A DNA stretch of 61,652 bases, from the NCBI RefSeq assembly GCF_021556615.1, contig NZ_JAKGGD010000009.1:1-61652 (forward strand), written 5' to 3'. Numbering within the stretch: position 1 is the stretch's first letter; every line of letters starts with the position of its first letter. This document shows, piece after piece, positions 15,068-24,087 of the stretch. The DNA comes from Paracoccus salsus. Lineage in GTDB: Bacteria > Pseudomonadota > Alphaproteobacteria > Rhodobacterales > Rhodobacteraceae. Below the pieces are notes generated by a model, which was not told the origin of the DNA, did no database searches, and saw only the letters and a program-made list of their open reading frames with translations. A program made the translations under genes and the position numbers.

Positions 15068-18000
15068 TCAGAATGTGAGCGTGACGGTTTTCGGCGCACC
15101 CCGCGCGACGAGGGCGGAGAGCTGGAAGATGCGGATGTCGAGCGTGTCGCCGGGGCCGAGCAGCGCGCCCCAGTCGGCGGTCTGGTCGGCGCTGCTGTAG
15201 ACCGCGCTGGACGTGGTCGTGCTGAGCACCCGCTTCACGGTGGCGCCGTCGAGGATCTCCACCTCATAGGCTTCCAGTTCCTCGGCCAGCGGCACCTCAA
15301 GCCCGCCCCAGCTGTCCGCCGCGAGTGCGCGCGACCGGCGCGTCCAGCGGATGGTGAGATCGCCGGGCGCGCGCGGTGTGCGCCACGGCTGCTCCACATG
15401 AGCGACCGAGAATGGCCGCAGCCCCGCGCCCGCGGGCGTGAAGGCCTGCGCGAGATAGGTCTCGTCGCTGACCGGGCGGCTGGCCGGGCCGATGCGCCAG
15501 TTCCACGGGATGCCGAGATCGGCCTCTGCGATCGGCAGGGACGCGAGCGCGGTGTCCAGGACCACGACCCGCGCGCCAGCAGGCGCCGGGTTGCCCATGG
15601 CGCTTTCAGTGCCGCGCTGGCCGCGCAGCAAGCGGGTCAGCCGATACCGTCCGGGCGCCAGCAGTTCGGCCGCGCCCGCCTGCACGATCTCCCAGACCCC
15701 CGGCGCGGTTTCCACCGCCAGTGCGTTCGCGCCGCCGAACAGGGTCAGGTCCGTTACGCTTTCCAGCGTGCCCGTCAGCAGATCGACCACCAGCGCATTG
15801 CCGAGGTCGAAGCGCGAGGTGGGGCCCGCGTAGAGATCCGAGACCAGCATCCCGATCCGGGCGCGGCTGCCGAAGGTCGTCAGCAGCTCGAAGCCATCGG
15901 TCGAAGGGCTGCGGAACACCGCCATCTCGCCGGGCCAGGGAACGGCGTGCGCGGCGATGAGCGGCCGATGCGCGGGCTGGTCCTCGGTCAGCTGCGGCAG
16001 GTCCATCAGCATCGCATCCGGCGCACCGAACACCACGACCCGCGTCAGCGACGCCGCGCGGGGATCGCCGGGCGGCAGATCGTAGCTCGCCCTGTCCTGG
16101 CGGACCGCCTCGATGCCGCGCGCCTCGGCGTCGGCGATGGAGACGAGCCGGAGGTCAAGCAGCCGCCCGTCATGCTCCAGCCGGATCGCGTCGGCCGGAT
16201 CGAGCGCGAGCCGCGACGGCGGCAGACGGAACGCCGCCGTCTCGCGGCCCACCCACGCCTCCATCAGCGCACGACGGCAGCGACGTTCAGCCTCCTCGGG
16301 CGGCACCGCCATGGGGAAGGACTCGGACGCGATCCGGGTCGTGTCGACGGTGATGCGCCGCGCCTCGACGAGGGCCGCGTCGTAGTCCTCGTCGGCGCGC
16401 GCGATCTGCCATTTCAGAGCCTGCGGCAGTTCGGTCTCCTGGCCGCGCGTCAGTTCCAGCAGGTCGCCTTCGCGGGCGGCCACCAGATCGTCGGGCGCAA
16501 GGGTGGCGACGGAGGCCCGCCCGCGCATGACGAAGCGGATCACGCCCTCGGTCTCCACCGCATCGAAGCCGAAATGCCGCGCGAGCGTGGTGATCGAGGC
16601 GCGCGGGCTTTCAAGCGCGGTGATGGCGTAGCCCTCGACCGCGCCCCAGAGGCCGGTGACGTCGATCCGGGACTCGGGCAGCCCTGCACGCAGACAGAGG
16701 TGCCGCACCAGGGCCGCAAGCGACACCGCGCCGAGCCTCCCCGTCAGCCAGTGGCCGAGCCGCCAGTTCGCGCCGTCCGTCCAGACGTCGGTCAGCGCCG
16801 GAAAGAATGGGTACGGCCGCGCGTCCCAGGTCCAGGCGGCGCATTCGGGGACGTGCACCATCCGGCCGCCGTAGACCGAGGACACCGGGTTGTTCGCCGG
16901 CGTGCCCCACCAGAGATAGGTCGCCTCGAGATAGGCCCGCTGGATGGCATCATCCCGCCAGCCCCGCGAGAAATGCGGCGTGAAACTCTCCGACGACTTC
17001 GGATCGAAGAAGACGTTCGGCTGGTTGGTGCCCCGGTCGATGGCCGGGCAGCCCAGCTCGGTGAACCAGATCGGCTTGGACTGCGGCACCCATGCCGTCG
17101 GCGTGCCGCTCTCCACCCCACCCGAGCGATTATAGTGCGGGTTCGCCCACCAGGCGCGCAGATCCTTGTAGCGGAAGACCCACGGCTTGCTGGCGGCGCC
17201 GTCCGTGATCGGCGTGCGCACTTGCACCGACCGGTCCGCCGCACTGGCATAGAACCAGTCGAAACCTTCGCCGCCCGCGATGTTCCCCTGCAGGTAGGCG
17301 CGGTCGTAGATCGCGGGCCAGCCCTCGGCCGCGTCGAGATGCTCGAAGCCGTCCCGCCAGTCGGAGAGCGGCATGTAATTGTCGATCCCGACGAAATCGA
17401 TCTCCGGATCGGCCCACAGCGGATCGAGATGAAAGAACACGTCGCCGCTGCCATCGCCCGGCTGGTGCCCGAAATACTCCGACCAGTCGGCGGCATAGCC
17501 GATCTTCGTCCCGGCCCCGAGGATCGAGCGCACATCCGCGAGCAGGTCCCGGTAGGCCTGCACCGCCGGATAGGTGTTGGCGCCCGAGCGGATCGTCGTC
17601 AGCCCCGGCATCTCGGTGCCGATGAGGAAGGCGTCCACCCCGCCCGCCGCCGCACAGAGATGGGCGTAGTGCAGCACCATGCGGCGCAGGCCCCAGTCGC
17701 CCGAAGGCCCGGTCCAAGAAACCGACTGACCCGAGACGCTGAAGCTCGCGGGCGTGGCCGCGCCGAACAGCGCCGCGACCTGGCTTGCGGCCGTGGCGGT
17801 CTTGTCCACGGTCCCGGCGAAACCGGCGGCCGGAGAACAGGTGATCCGCCCCCGCCATGGGAACGCGGGCTGGCCGGTCTCGGCGGCGTTGTCGGAATAC
17901 GGGTTCGGCAGGCTATTGCCGGGCGGCACGTCCATCAGGATGAAGGGATAGAAGGTCACCCGCAGCCCGCGCGCCTTCATCTCCTGGATCGCCTGTGCGA

Positions 18001-19033
18001 CGGCGAAGTCGGAGGGCGTGCCACCATAGACGGGCCGATCCTGATCGTCGCGGCTGACGAGGAAGGCGCTGGCGCGGCTGACGCCATTCACCGACCAGCT
18101 GGCGGGCGTAGTCGACTTGGCCGAGACCTCGACGCCCGGACGCACCTTGCAGGATCCCGCGCGCAGGTCGTCGCCGAACCACGCCACGACGAGGCTGACG
18201 CTCTCGACCGCAGGCGCCATGGCCTGAAGGCGGTCCAGCGCCTCCACCATGTCGGTGGAGTCGGCGAGCGCATTCAGGTTCTCGGGCACCGTCGCGCCGC
18301 CATCGGTCTTGCGGATCGCCTGCGTCGCGTAGGTGAACTCGCCCGAGGCCGGGATCACGGTGACCGCGCGGGTCAGCCCTTCGGCGGTGTCGGGATCCGC
18401 AAGCGGCCGGAACACCTCGAAGGAGAGTTGCGGCAGGCGGTTGCCGAAGGTCGAGAGCGCCAGTTCCTCGAAGACCACATAGGCGGTGCCGCGATAGGCG
18501 GGCGTGCTCGCCGCGCCGATCCTCGCGGCGATGAACGGATCGGCCGTCTGCGCCTCGTCGCCGGGATACCAGCGCCAGGTGACGCCGGAGAGGTCCATCG
18601 GCTTGCCGTCAGCCCAGATGCGGCCGATGCCGGTGATCGGGCCTTCGCAGAGCGCCACGGCGAAACTGGCATAGTAGAGATACTCGGTCGTCTTGACCTT
18701 GCCGCCCCCGCCGCCCTTGCCGCCGCCCTGCGTGGTTGTCTTCGTCTCCTCGCGAAAATCCGTCGCCCAGATGATGTTGCCGCCCATCCGCATGCGCCCG
18801 TAGAGCCGCGGGATCACCGCGCCCTCGGTGGCCGAGGTGATGCGCAGCGTGTCGAGCCGCGCGCCCTCGATGCGCTGCGTCGGCGCCAGCGACGAGATGA
18901 TCCAGCTGTCGACCACCGAGCCGATGGTGGAGCCGATGAAGCCACCGATGGTCACCGCACTGACGCCAAGGATCGCGCCGCCGATGCTGCCGCCAATGGC
19001 GGCGCCGGCCGCGCCGAGAACGAGGGTGGCCAT
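15068..19033 (-). CDS. GTA-like baseplate megatron / host-specificity tail protein with TIM barrel
   Basis: The 1,321-residue protein is the gp15-type tail tip hub of gene transfer agents and related siphoviruses. A glycine-rich hydrophobic N-terminus (ATLVLGAAGAAIGG) is followed by the phage tail domain. A TIM-barrel glycoside-hydrolase-like domain comes next (about 400-760, with WSEYFGHQPGDGSGD, GIDNYMPLSDW and IWFTELGCPAIDRG). A C-terminal phage-tail_3-type region completes it. The TIM barrel may cleave cell-wall glycans. Length matches the family. Downstream partners NlpC/P60, DUF2163 and DUF2460 lie in the canonical order. Confidence 0.92.
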   Translation of the reverse strand: MATLVLGAAGAAIGGSIGGAILGVSAVTIGGFIGSTIGSVVDSWIISSLAPTQRIEGARLDTLRITSATEGAVIPRLYGRMRMGGNIIWATDFREETKTTTQGGGKGGGGGKVKTTEYLYYASFAVALCEGPITGIGRIWADGKPMDLSGVTWRWYPGDEAQTADPFIAARIGAASTPAYRGTAYVVFEELALSTFGNRLPQLSFEVFRPLADPDTAEGLTRAVTVIPASGEFTYATQAIRKTDGGATVPENLNALADSTDMVEALDRLQAMAPAVESVSLVVAWFGDDLRAGSCKVRPGVEVSAKSTTPASWSVNGVSRASAFLVSRDDQDRPVYGGTPSDFAVAQAIQEMKARGLRVTFYPFILMDVPPGNSLPNPYSDNAAETGQPAFPWRGRITCSPAAGFAGTVDKTATAASQVAALFGAATPASFSVSGQSVSWTGPSGDWGLRRMVLHYAHLCAAAGGVDAFLIGTEMPGLTTIRSGANTYPAVQAYRDLLADVRSILGAGTKIGYAADWSEYFGHQPGDGSGDVFFHLDPLWADPEIDFVGIDNYMPLSDWRDGFEHLDAAEGWPAIYDRAYLQGNIAGGEGFDWFYASAADRSVQVRTPITDGAASKPWVFRYKDLRAWWANPHYNRSGGVESGTPTAWVPQSKPIWFTELGCPAIDRGTNQPNVFFDPKSSESFTPHFSRGWRDDAIQRAYLEATYLWWGTPANNPVSSVYGGRMVHVPECAAWTWDARPYPFFPALTDVWTDGANWRLGHWLTGRLGAVSLAALVRHLCLRAGLPESRIDVTGLWGAVEGYAITALESPRASITTLARHFGFDAVETEGVIRFVMRGRASVATLAPDDLVAAREGDLLELTRGQETELPQALKWQIARADEDYDAALVEARRITVDTTRIASESFPMAVPPEEAERRCRRALMEAWVGRETAAFRLPPSRLALDPADAIRLEHDGRLLDLRLVSIADAEARGIEAVRQDRASYDLPPGDPRAASLTRVVVFGAPDAMLMDLPQLTEDQPAHRPLIAAHAVPWPGEMAVFRSPSTDGFELLTTFGSRARIGMLVSDLYAGPTSRFDLGNALVVDLLTGTLESVTDLTLFGGANALAVETAPGVWEIVQAGAAELLAPGRYRLTRLLRGQRGTESAMGNPAPAGARVVVLDTALASLPIAEADLGIPWNWRIGPASRPVSDETYLAQAFTPAGAGLRPFSVAHVEQPWRTPRAPGDLTIRWTRRSRALAADSWGGLEVPLAEELEAYEVEILDGATVKRVLSTTTSSAVYSSADQTADWGALLGPGDTLDIRIFQLSALVARGAPKTVTLTF

Positions 19034-19042
19034 GTCGGGGTC

Positions 19043-19489
19043 TCAGCGTTGCGGGAACAGGAAGGCGAAGGCGATGCGCCGCCGCCAGGATGGGGTGAGC
19101 GGTTCCTCGATTACGCCGAGCCGCTCGTAGGCGTGCAGGAAGGTGTCGGGGCCGGTCAGGATCCCGACATGCTTTGCGATGGCGCGGGGCTTCATGCGGA
19201 AGAGGACCAGCGCGCCAGGACCGGCCTCGGCGGGCGACACCTCGATCATCATGCGCCGCGCGCCCTCGGCCAGAACGTCGCGCGGGCCGGTCTCGCCCCA
19301 GTCGCGGCTGTAGGGCGGGATCGGGAACGGCTCGGGGCCGACGACATCGCGCCAGACGCCCCGGGCAAGCCCGAGGCAGTCGCAGCCGACACCCCGCAGG
19401 CTGGCCTGGTCGTGGTACGGCGTGCCGAGCCATGAGCGCGCAATGGCGATGACGCGGGTGGGATCGGCCAATGCAAGGAGTTGCGTCAC
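19043..19489 (-). CDS. NlpC/P60 peptidase of the tail tip (GTA gp14-like)
   Basis: The 148-residue protein carries the NlpC/P60 catalytic Cys in GCDCLGLARG (C38) and His in AKHVGI. It would act as a peptidoglycan endopeptidase in the tail tip during DNA entry. The start overlaps the end of the DUF2163 gene by 4 bp, and the stop lies 9 bp before the megatron gene. This is the order seen in gene transfer agents. Confidence 0.92.
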   Translation of the reverse strand: MTQLLALADPTRVIAIARSWLGTPYHDQASLRGVGCDCLGLARGVWRDVVGPEPFPIPPYSRDWGETGPRDVLAEGARRMMIEVSPAEAGPGALVLFRMKPRAIAKHVGILTGPDTFLHAYERLGVIEEPLTPSWRRRIAFAFLFPQR

Positions 19490-20370
19490 AGCACGCCTCC
19501 CTCGTGCCCGCCATCCTTCGTGGCGTAGCGGAGTACGGCATCCTGGCCGGGGATGTGCGGGAAACCGCGGAAGTTGGCGGTGTTGGCGAACTTCGCCCCG
19601 CAGGTCTCGATCCGCTTGTCGCAGCCCGCACGGATGGTGAAGCCGTCACCCTCGGCGATCGCGCGCACTGGCGCCTCCAGCAGAGTCAGCACCGCGATGT
19701 CATCCGTCACGTCATGGCCCAGCACCTCGGTGCGCCGCCCCGCGCTCGCACCGCTCGTCCAGTCCAGCGTGCCGAAGGTGAACCACCCGGAATCGAAGCC
19801 GCCGAGACCAGAGGCGGTGAAGGCCCGGTCGCGCAGCAGATCGATCACGGCGCCCGTGCCCTTATAGGTGGGATCCTCCAGATCGACGCCGCAGCGCGCA
19901 TCGCCGAGCGCGGCATCGCAGGTCGCCTGGAAGGTCCGCCCGACCGTCTGACCGAGCACATGCGCGAGCGACCGCACTTCGGCCACGAAGGCCAGCCGCC
20001 CGCGCCGGATCTGGCCGATGGCGCCGCGCCGCATCAGCACGCGCTGACCCGTGTCGGCCCAGTTTGCCCGCCAGACCTCGACCTCGGCGTTGTCCCAGCG
20101 GCCGTCGAGGATGTCGGTTTCGGTGATCCGGTCGGAGGTCAGGACGCCCTCGGCGTCCTGAGCATCGACGGAGAGGTCCGATCCCGAGCGAACCTCGGAT
20201 GCGGTCAGCCCGCTCTCAGGTTCGAAGTCGGTCCCGTCGAAGCTCAGCGTCCGGTCGTGATCGGTGAAGCCGAAGGTGACGCCGTCGGCGCGCGCGATCC
20301 ACCAGCACCAGGCCAGCGTCGTCGTGCCGTCGTCGAGATGGGCCTGCAGGTCGGGATCAAAGGTCTTCAT
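19486..20370 (-). CDS. DUF2163 distal tail / baseplate protein (GTA gp13-like)
   Basis: The 294-residue protein has the DUF2163 N-terminal region (TFGFTDHDRTLSFDG, then SGLTASEV) and the Cys-rich C-terminal phage domain (TCDAALGDARCGVDL, then AGCDKRIETCGAKF). In GTA structures this protein forms part of the tail hub between distal tail and megatron. It overlaps both neighbours by 4 bp, so translation is tightly coupled. Confidence 0.92.
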   Translation of the reverse strand: MKTFDPDLQAHLDDGTTTLAWCWWIARADGVTFGFTDHDRTLSFDGTDFEPESGLTASEVRSGSDLSVDAQDAEGVLTSDRITETDILDGRWDNAEVEVWRANWADTGQRVLMRRGAIGQIRRGRLAFVAEVRSLAHVLGQTVGRTFQATCDAALGDARCGVDLEDPTYKGTGAVIDLLRDRAFTASGLGGFDSGWFTFGTLDWTSGASAGRRTEVLGHDVTDDIAVLTLLEAPVRAIAEGDGFTIRAGCDKRIETCGAKFANTANFRGFPHIPGQDAVLRYATKDGGHEGGVL

Positions 20371-20993
20371 CGGCGCAGTTCCAGCAACGGAATGGAGGTG
20401 ATCGAGCCGAGCCGCTCGAGGTCGAGCGTCACGTCGAGCGCATCGGTGTCGAAGCGGACGGGCACGTCGAACTCGAAGCCCGCGGTGATCGCGACGCCTG
20501 CGCCCGGTGCCGCGCCAAAGCTGACGACACCTGTCGTGGTGTCGACCGACCAGCCAGACGGCTGCTCCACGCCGCCGAGCGCGATGCGCACGGTGCCCGC
20601 CACCGGCTTGGCGATGGCGCGCGACCAGGATTGCGCCCCGGAGGCGTAGCGCTTCATCAGCTGGAAGGCGGTCGTCGCACCGTCGCCGGTGCCAATGGCC
20701 TGATCGGTTGGCGACGGCGCGCCCGAAGGCAGGCAGGACTTGTGGTCGCCCCAGTCCTTGAAGCGGAAACCGTGCAGGCGACCGTTCCGCGCCTCGAAGA
20801 AGGCGACCGCCGCCGCCAGATCGTCGGCGCGGCGGATGCCATAGGCGACGTCGTAGCGGCGGCGCGAATTGGCCCAGCTGGCGTTCCGCTCCTCGTCGCC
20901 CGAGGCAAGCTCGACAATCTGCGTGCGCCGCTCAGGCCCGCCGCGCGCACCCCGGCTGATGTTGTCGGGAAAGCGGACCTCGTGAAACGCCAT
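20367..20993 (-). CDS. DUF2460 distal tail protein (GTA gp12-like)
   Basis: The product starts MAFHEVRFPDNISRGARGGP, the standard DUF2460 opening, and contains RRRYDVAYGIRRADDL and FRFKDWGD. It forms the distal tail ring beneath the tube in GTA-like particles. The ATG at 20993 overlaps the tape-measure stop (TGATG); an in-frame GTG one codon earlier is less likely. Downstream it overlaps DUF2163 by 4 bp. Confidence 0.92.
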   Translation of the reverse strand: MAFHEVRFPDNISRGARGGPERRTQIVELASGDEERNASWANSRRRYDVAYGIRRADDLAAAVAFFEARNGRLHGFRFKDWGDHKSCLPSGAPSPTDQAIGTGDGATTAFQLMKRYASGAQSWSRAIAKPVAGTVRIALGGVEQPSGWSVDTTTGVVSFGAAPGAGVAITAGFEFDVPVRFDTDALDVTLDLERLGSITSIPLLELRR

Positions 20994-23410
20994 CACATGC
21001 CCCTCCGCCCGAGCGAGACCGCACGGGCAATGTCGGCCGCCACCTGCGTACGGGACTGCCGGAAGCTTTCGGCGTCACGCGCCATGATGGTGACGTTGAC
21101 GCCACCGCTTGCGCCGTAGCTCTGCGCCTCGCGACGCGACAGGACCCGTTCGCCGCGCTGCAGGATCGCGGGCACTTCGTCATGGCGCAGCCCCGCCATG
21201 CCGCCACCATGCATCCGGGGCGCGGCGGCGAAGGCCATGGCCGGGACCAGGCGTGAGGGTCCGGCGGACCCCACCATCCCGCCCGCATGCAGGACGTTGG
21301 CGAAGATCCCGCCAGCACCGGAGAACACGCCGGAGAGCGCATTGGCGATCGGCCCGAGGATGAACCGCCGCGCCGCGAGCTGGGCGAGATCGGCCAGCAG
21401 CGAGGTGACGAGGTCGCGGAAGTTCAGCTTGCCGGTCTTCACGAACTGGCCCACCGCGTTCTCGGCCGACTGGAAGGCGCCGACGAGGCTCTGGCCGATA
21501 TCGCCACCGATGTCGCGGGCCTTGCTGGCGTAGTCGGACAGCGCCGCCGTTACCGCCTGCCAACCGGTGACGGCGGCCTCGGTCGCGGGCTCCGCGGCAG
21601 CGGCGGCAGCTCCGGCCGCCGCGCCTGCACCTGTGGCGGCGCGTCCGGCTTCACCAAGAGCCGTCTCCAACCTCTCGGCCGCGCCGGAAGCCTCGGTCAG
21701 CGCATCCGCGCTCGCCTCGTCGGTGCCGCGCACCGCATCGCGCAGCGCCTGCCAACTTTCGAGCGGCGCACGTGCCCCTTCGGCCAGATCGCGCGCCGTG
21801 CCCCGATAGAGGTCGGCGGACTCGAGCGCCCGGTTCGCCGCCTCGGTCAGACCGAGATCGGGTGCGGTGAGCGGGTTGTCTTCGAAAGCCCGGTCGAACG
21901 CCGCCTGCGCCGCCGTCGTGGCAGCACTAGCCGCCCCTTCGAAGCGGTTCTCGAGCTCGCCGAGGTCGAGGTCCGGAATCAGCGATATGCGCCGGTCCGA
22001 CCCGAGCGCTTCGAGCCCCTGGTTGATGCCGCCGATGAAGCCGTTGATGCGCGAGACCACGCCGTTCAGCATCGCCTCGACGCCGTCGACCAGGCTGTTG
22101 GCCGCCTGGAACGCCAGATCGCCGATTGCGGCGGGCAGCAGGCCCCAGATCGCCTTGATCGCCTCGTAGGCCCCCTCGAACGTGTTCGCAGCGGTGTTGC
22201 CGAAACCGACGACGCTCTCGATGGCGCTCTGCATGCCCGAGGCGGCGTCCGCCTTCAGGTCGAAGAACATCGCCGTGGCGGCCGCACCCGCCGCAGCAGC
22301 GCCCATCTTGATTCGATCCCAGACCTCTACCGCCAGGTCCTTCAGGAGCGACATCGCTTCTCCGAAGCCGCCCGCGCCGGAGACGAGGCGCGTGAACTGA
22401 TAGACAAGCTCGCCCGCGCCGACGATCAGCGCCCCGATGCCGGTTCGGATGAGAGCCCCACGCAGGACGACCAGCGCCGTGGCGAGGCCACGGACCGAGA
22501 GCGCGGCGGCGGCCATCCCGGCCACCCAGCGGCCCGCGAGGAAGGCGGCGAAGGTCGCGGCATAGGTCGTCAGGCGACCGATGTTCTCGAACAGCCCGCG
22601 GATCGCGATGCCGAGCGGCCCGGTGCGGCTGGCCACCGCCGCCATGGCATCGGCGACGGCTTCCAGCGCAGGCGCTGCGGCGACCGCGAGCTGGTTCGAC
22701 AGCCCGCGCCAGATCAGCCCAAGCCGGGAGATGGCGTCGTTCGTGCGCTCGATCTGGTCGGCATCCTGCTCGGAGACGACGACACCGAAGGCGAGGACGT
22801 CTTCCGTCGCCTGGCGCAGCGTCGCGGTGTCGATCCGCGACATGGCGATGGAGCCTTCCTCGCCAAAAAGCTGGCCTGCGACAGCCGCGCGTTCTGCGGC
22901 GGGCACGAAGCTTTCGATGGCGGCGTTGATGGCGCCGACGCGCTGGTCCAGCGGCAGGGCGATCAGCTCGGTGCCGGAAAGCCCGAGCCGGTCCAGCGCA
23001 TCGGCGGCGGGACCGGTCCCGGCCGCCGCCTGGCTCAGACGGCGCGTCAGATCCTTGGTCGCCTGCTCGATGCCGGCCATCGAGACGCCCGCCAGTTCCC
23101 CCACGCGCTCGAGCGTCTGAATAGAGGCGACGGTGGTGCCGAGGGACTGCGCCAGCTTGGCCTGCGCATCGACGGTCTGCAGGCCGGAGCGGATCATCGC
23201 CACGCCAGCGGCGGCTGCGGCGGCCACGGCTGCGGCTGCCGCGACGCGGACTCGCCGCGAGAACGCCGCGAGCCGAGAGTTGGCCGCTTCCATCTCCAGG
23301 CTGAGCCGCCCGAAGCCGCGCGATCCGGCTTCGCCCACGCCTTCCAACTCGGCGCGCACCTGTCGCCCGCCGACCGCGGCGAGGCGGACGCTAACCCGTT
23401 TTTCCGCCAT
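20993..23410 (-). CDS. Tail tape-measure protein
   Basis: The 805-residue protein is Ala/Gly-rich with long coiled-coil helices. Hydrophobic segments lie around residues 55-72 (AAAAAVAAAAAAGVAMIRSG) and 280-335. It includes a tape-measure-type region (VSMAGIEQATKDLTRRLSQA) and a C-terminal part with LNFRDLVTSLLADLAQ. It would set tail length and pass into the host envelope at infection. Its length implies a tail of roughly 120 nm by the usual 1.5 angstrom per residue rule, an inference. It overlaps the end of the frameshifted chaperone reading. Confidence 0.88.
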   Translation of the reverse strand: MAEKRVSVRLAAVGGRQVRAELEGVGEAGSRGFGRLSLEMEAANSRLAAFSRRVRVAAAAAVAAAAAAGVAMIRSGLQTVDAQAKLAQSLGTTVASIQTLERVGELAGVSMAGIEQATKDLTRRLSQAAAGTGPAADALDRLGLSGTELIALPLDQRVGAINAAIESFVPAAERAAVAGQLFGEEGSIAMSRIDTATLRQATEDVLAFGVVVSEQDADQIERTNDAISRLGLIWRGLSNQLAVAAAPALEAVADAMAAVASRTGPLGIAIRGLFENIGRLTTYAATFAAFLAGRWVAGMAAAALSVRGLATALVVLRGALIRTGIGALIVGAGELVYQFTRLVSGAGGFGEAMSLLKDLAVEVWDRIKMGAAAAGAAATAMFFDLKADAASGMQSAIESVVGFGNTAANTFEGAYEAIKAIWGLLPAAIGDLAFQAANSLVDGVEAMLNGVVSRINGFIGGINQGLEALGSDRRISLIPDLDLGELENRFEGAASAATTAAQAAFDRAFEDNPLTAPDLGLTEAANRALESADLYRGTARDLAEGARAPLESWQALRDAVRGTDEASADALTEASGAAERLETALGEAGRAATGAGAAAGAAAAAAEPATEAAVTGWQAVTAALSDYASKARDIGGDIGQSLVGAFQSAENAVGQFVKTGKLNFRDLVTSLLADLAQLAARRFILGPIANALSGVFSGAGGIFANVLHAGGMVGSAGPSRLVPAMAFAAAPRMHGGGMAGLRHDEVPAILQRGERVLSRREAQSYGASGGVNVTIMARDAESFRQSRTQVAADIARAVSLGRRGM

Positions 23411-24085
23411 GGGAGTGATCCATCTGTTCGTTGAGCTTGGTGACCATCACCGCTTCGATGACGGGCAGCAGTTCGGCCATGGCGAGCGGTGGCACGCCGA
23501 GCGCGTCGCCGAGCGCCAGCGCGGCCGACATGTCCCAGCCGATCACCGCGCCCGGCAGAACGCGGAGCTGGCCTCCGAGGCGGCCGACGAGGTCCCAGAC
23601 CTGCCAACCCTCCGGAGTTTCCGGCCGGTTCAGCCGCGCCGGGCAGTCCGGGCAGGCTTGCGGGCTGCCTTCGCAGGGTTCGCAACCCTCGCAGTATCGC
23701 TCGCCCCCGCCGAAGGACCACTCGGCGAGAGCGCGGAGACGTTTTTTTCCTGTTCCAGCAGCAGGCCCTTGGAGACGTAGGTCAGCTGGAACGCCTCGAA
23801 GATCGGCCAGACGTCGAGCAGAGCGTCGATGGCCTCGGGGCTGGGATCGATCGGCTTCCCGTCGGCGTCGCCTATGCCCTCCCAGGCGAGCACGGCCCGC
23901 CGCGCCAGTGCTTTCGCGAAAGCCACGGCGCGTTCCTCGTCCGAGGCCTCATCGGGCACAGCCTCGACGGCGGGATCACTGCGGGTCGCCACCATCAGCG
24001 CGGTGGTCAGCGGGCGGAGCTGCACCCGGACGCCGGGCGCGAGGTCATGCCAGCGCGGGGCGTTGGCCAGGTCGAGCGTCAGCAT
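23391..24085 (-). CDS. Tail assembly chaperone fusion made by probable -1 frameshift (gpGT-like)
   Basis: A second open frame continues from the slippery site at 23741-23747 to a TAG at 23391-23393. It encodes about 117 residues with a Cys-rich cluster (YCEGCEPC, CPDCPARL) and a helical end (LPVIEAVMVTKLNEQ). It has no good start of its own. It is joined to the upstream chaperone by the heptamer A-AAA-AAC, correctly phased for a -1 shift. GC-rich inverted repeats (CTCGCC/GGCGAG, GCCGA/TCGGC) begin 7-13 bases downstream. Siphovirus tail chaperones are classically made this way, as G and GT. The end overlaps the tape-measure start. Confidence 0.75.
23630..24085 (-). CDS. Tail assembly chaperone, unshifted form (gpG-like)
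   Basis: The 151-residue zero-frame product starts at ATG 24085, two bases after the tail tube stop. Its core is LRPLTTALMVATRSDP, AVAFAKALARRAVLAWEGI and WPIFEAFQLTYVSKG. The C-terminus after EQEKN is low-complexity (Ala, Pro, Ser), as expected for a tail added by continuing past the slip site. It sits between tail tube and tape measure, the canonical place for chaperones that load the tape measure. Confidence 0.82.
   Translation of the reverse strand: MLTLDLANAPRWHDLAPGVRVQLRPLTTALMVATRSDPAVEAVPDEASDEERAVAFAKALARRAVLAWEGIGDADGKPIDPSPEAIDALLDVWPIFEAFQLTYVSKGLLLEQEKNVSALSPSGPSAGASDTARVANPAKAARKPARTARRG
23741..23747 (-). promoter_or_regulatory. Programmed -1 ribosomal frameshift slippery heptamer
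   Basis: Minus-strand sequence A AAA AAC lies in the phase X-XXY-YYZ relative to the chaperone frame (codons GAA-AAA-AAC). Seven to thirteen bases later a GC-rich region can fold into alternative stems. Slipping back one base enters the 117-residue frame that ends at 23391. Confidence 0.75.
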
Positions 24086-24087
24086 TT

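Noticed and set aside
15047..19435. A 1,462-codon open frame on the plus strand opposite the tail megatron
   Set aside because: It is the antisense shadow of a well-supported 1,321-residue tail gene in high-GC DNA; composition is Arg/Gly/Asp-rich without domains. Similar long shadows oppose the capsid, tape-measure and methylase genes.
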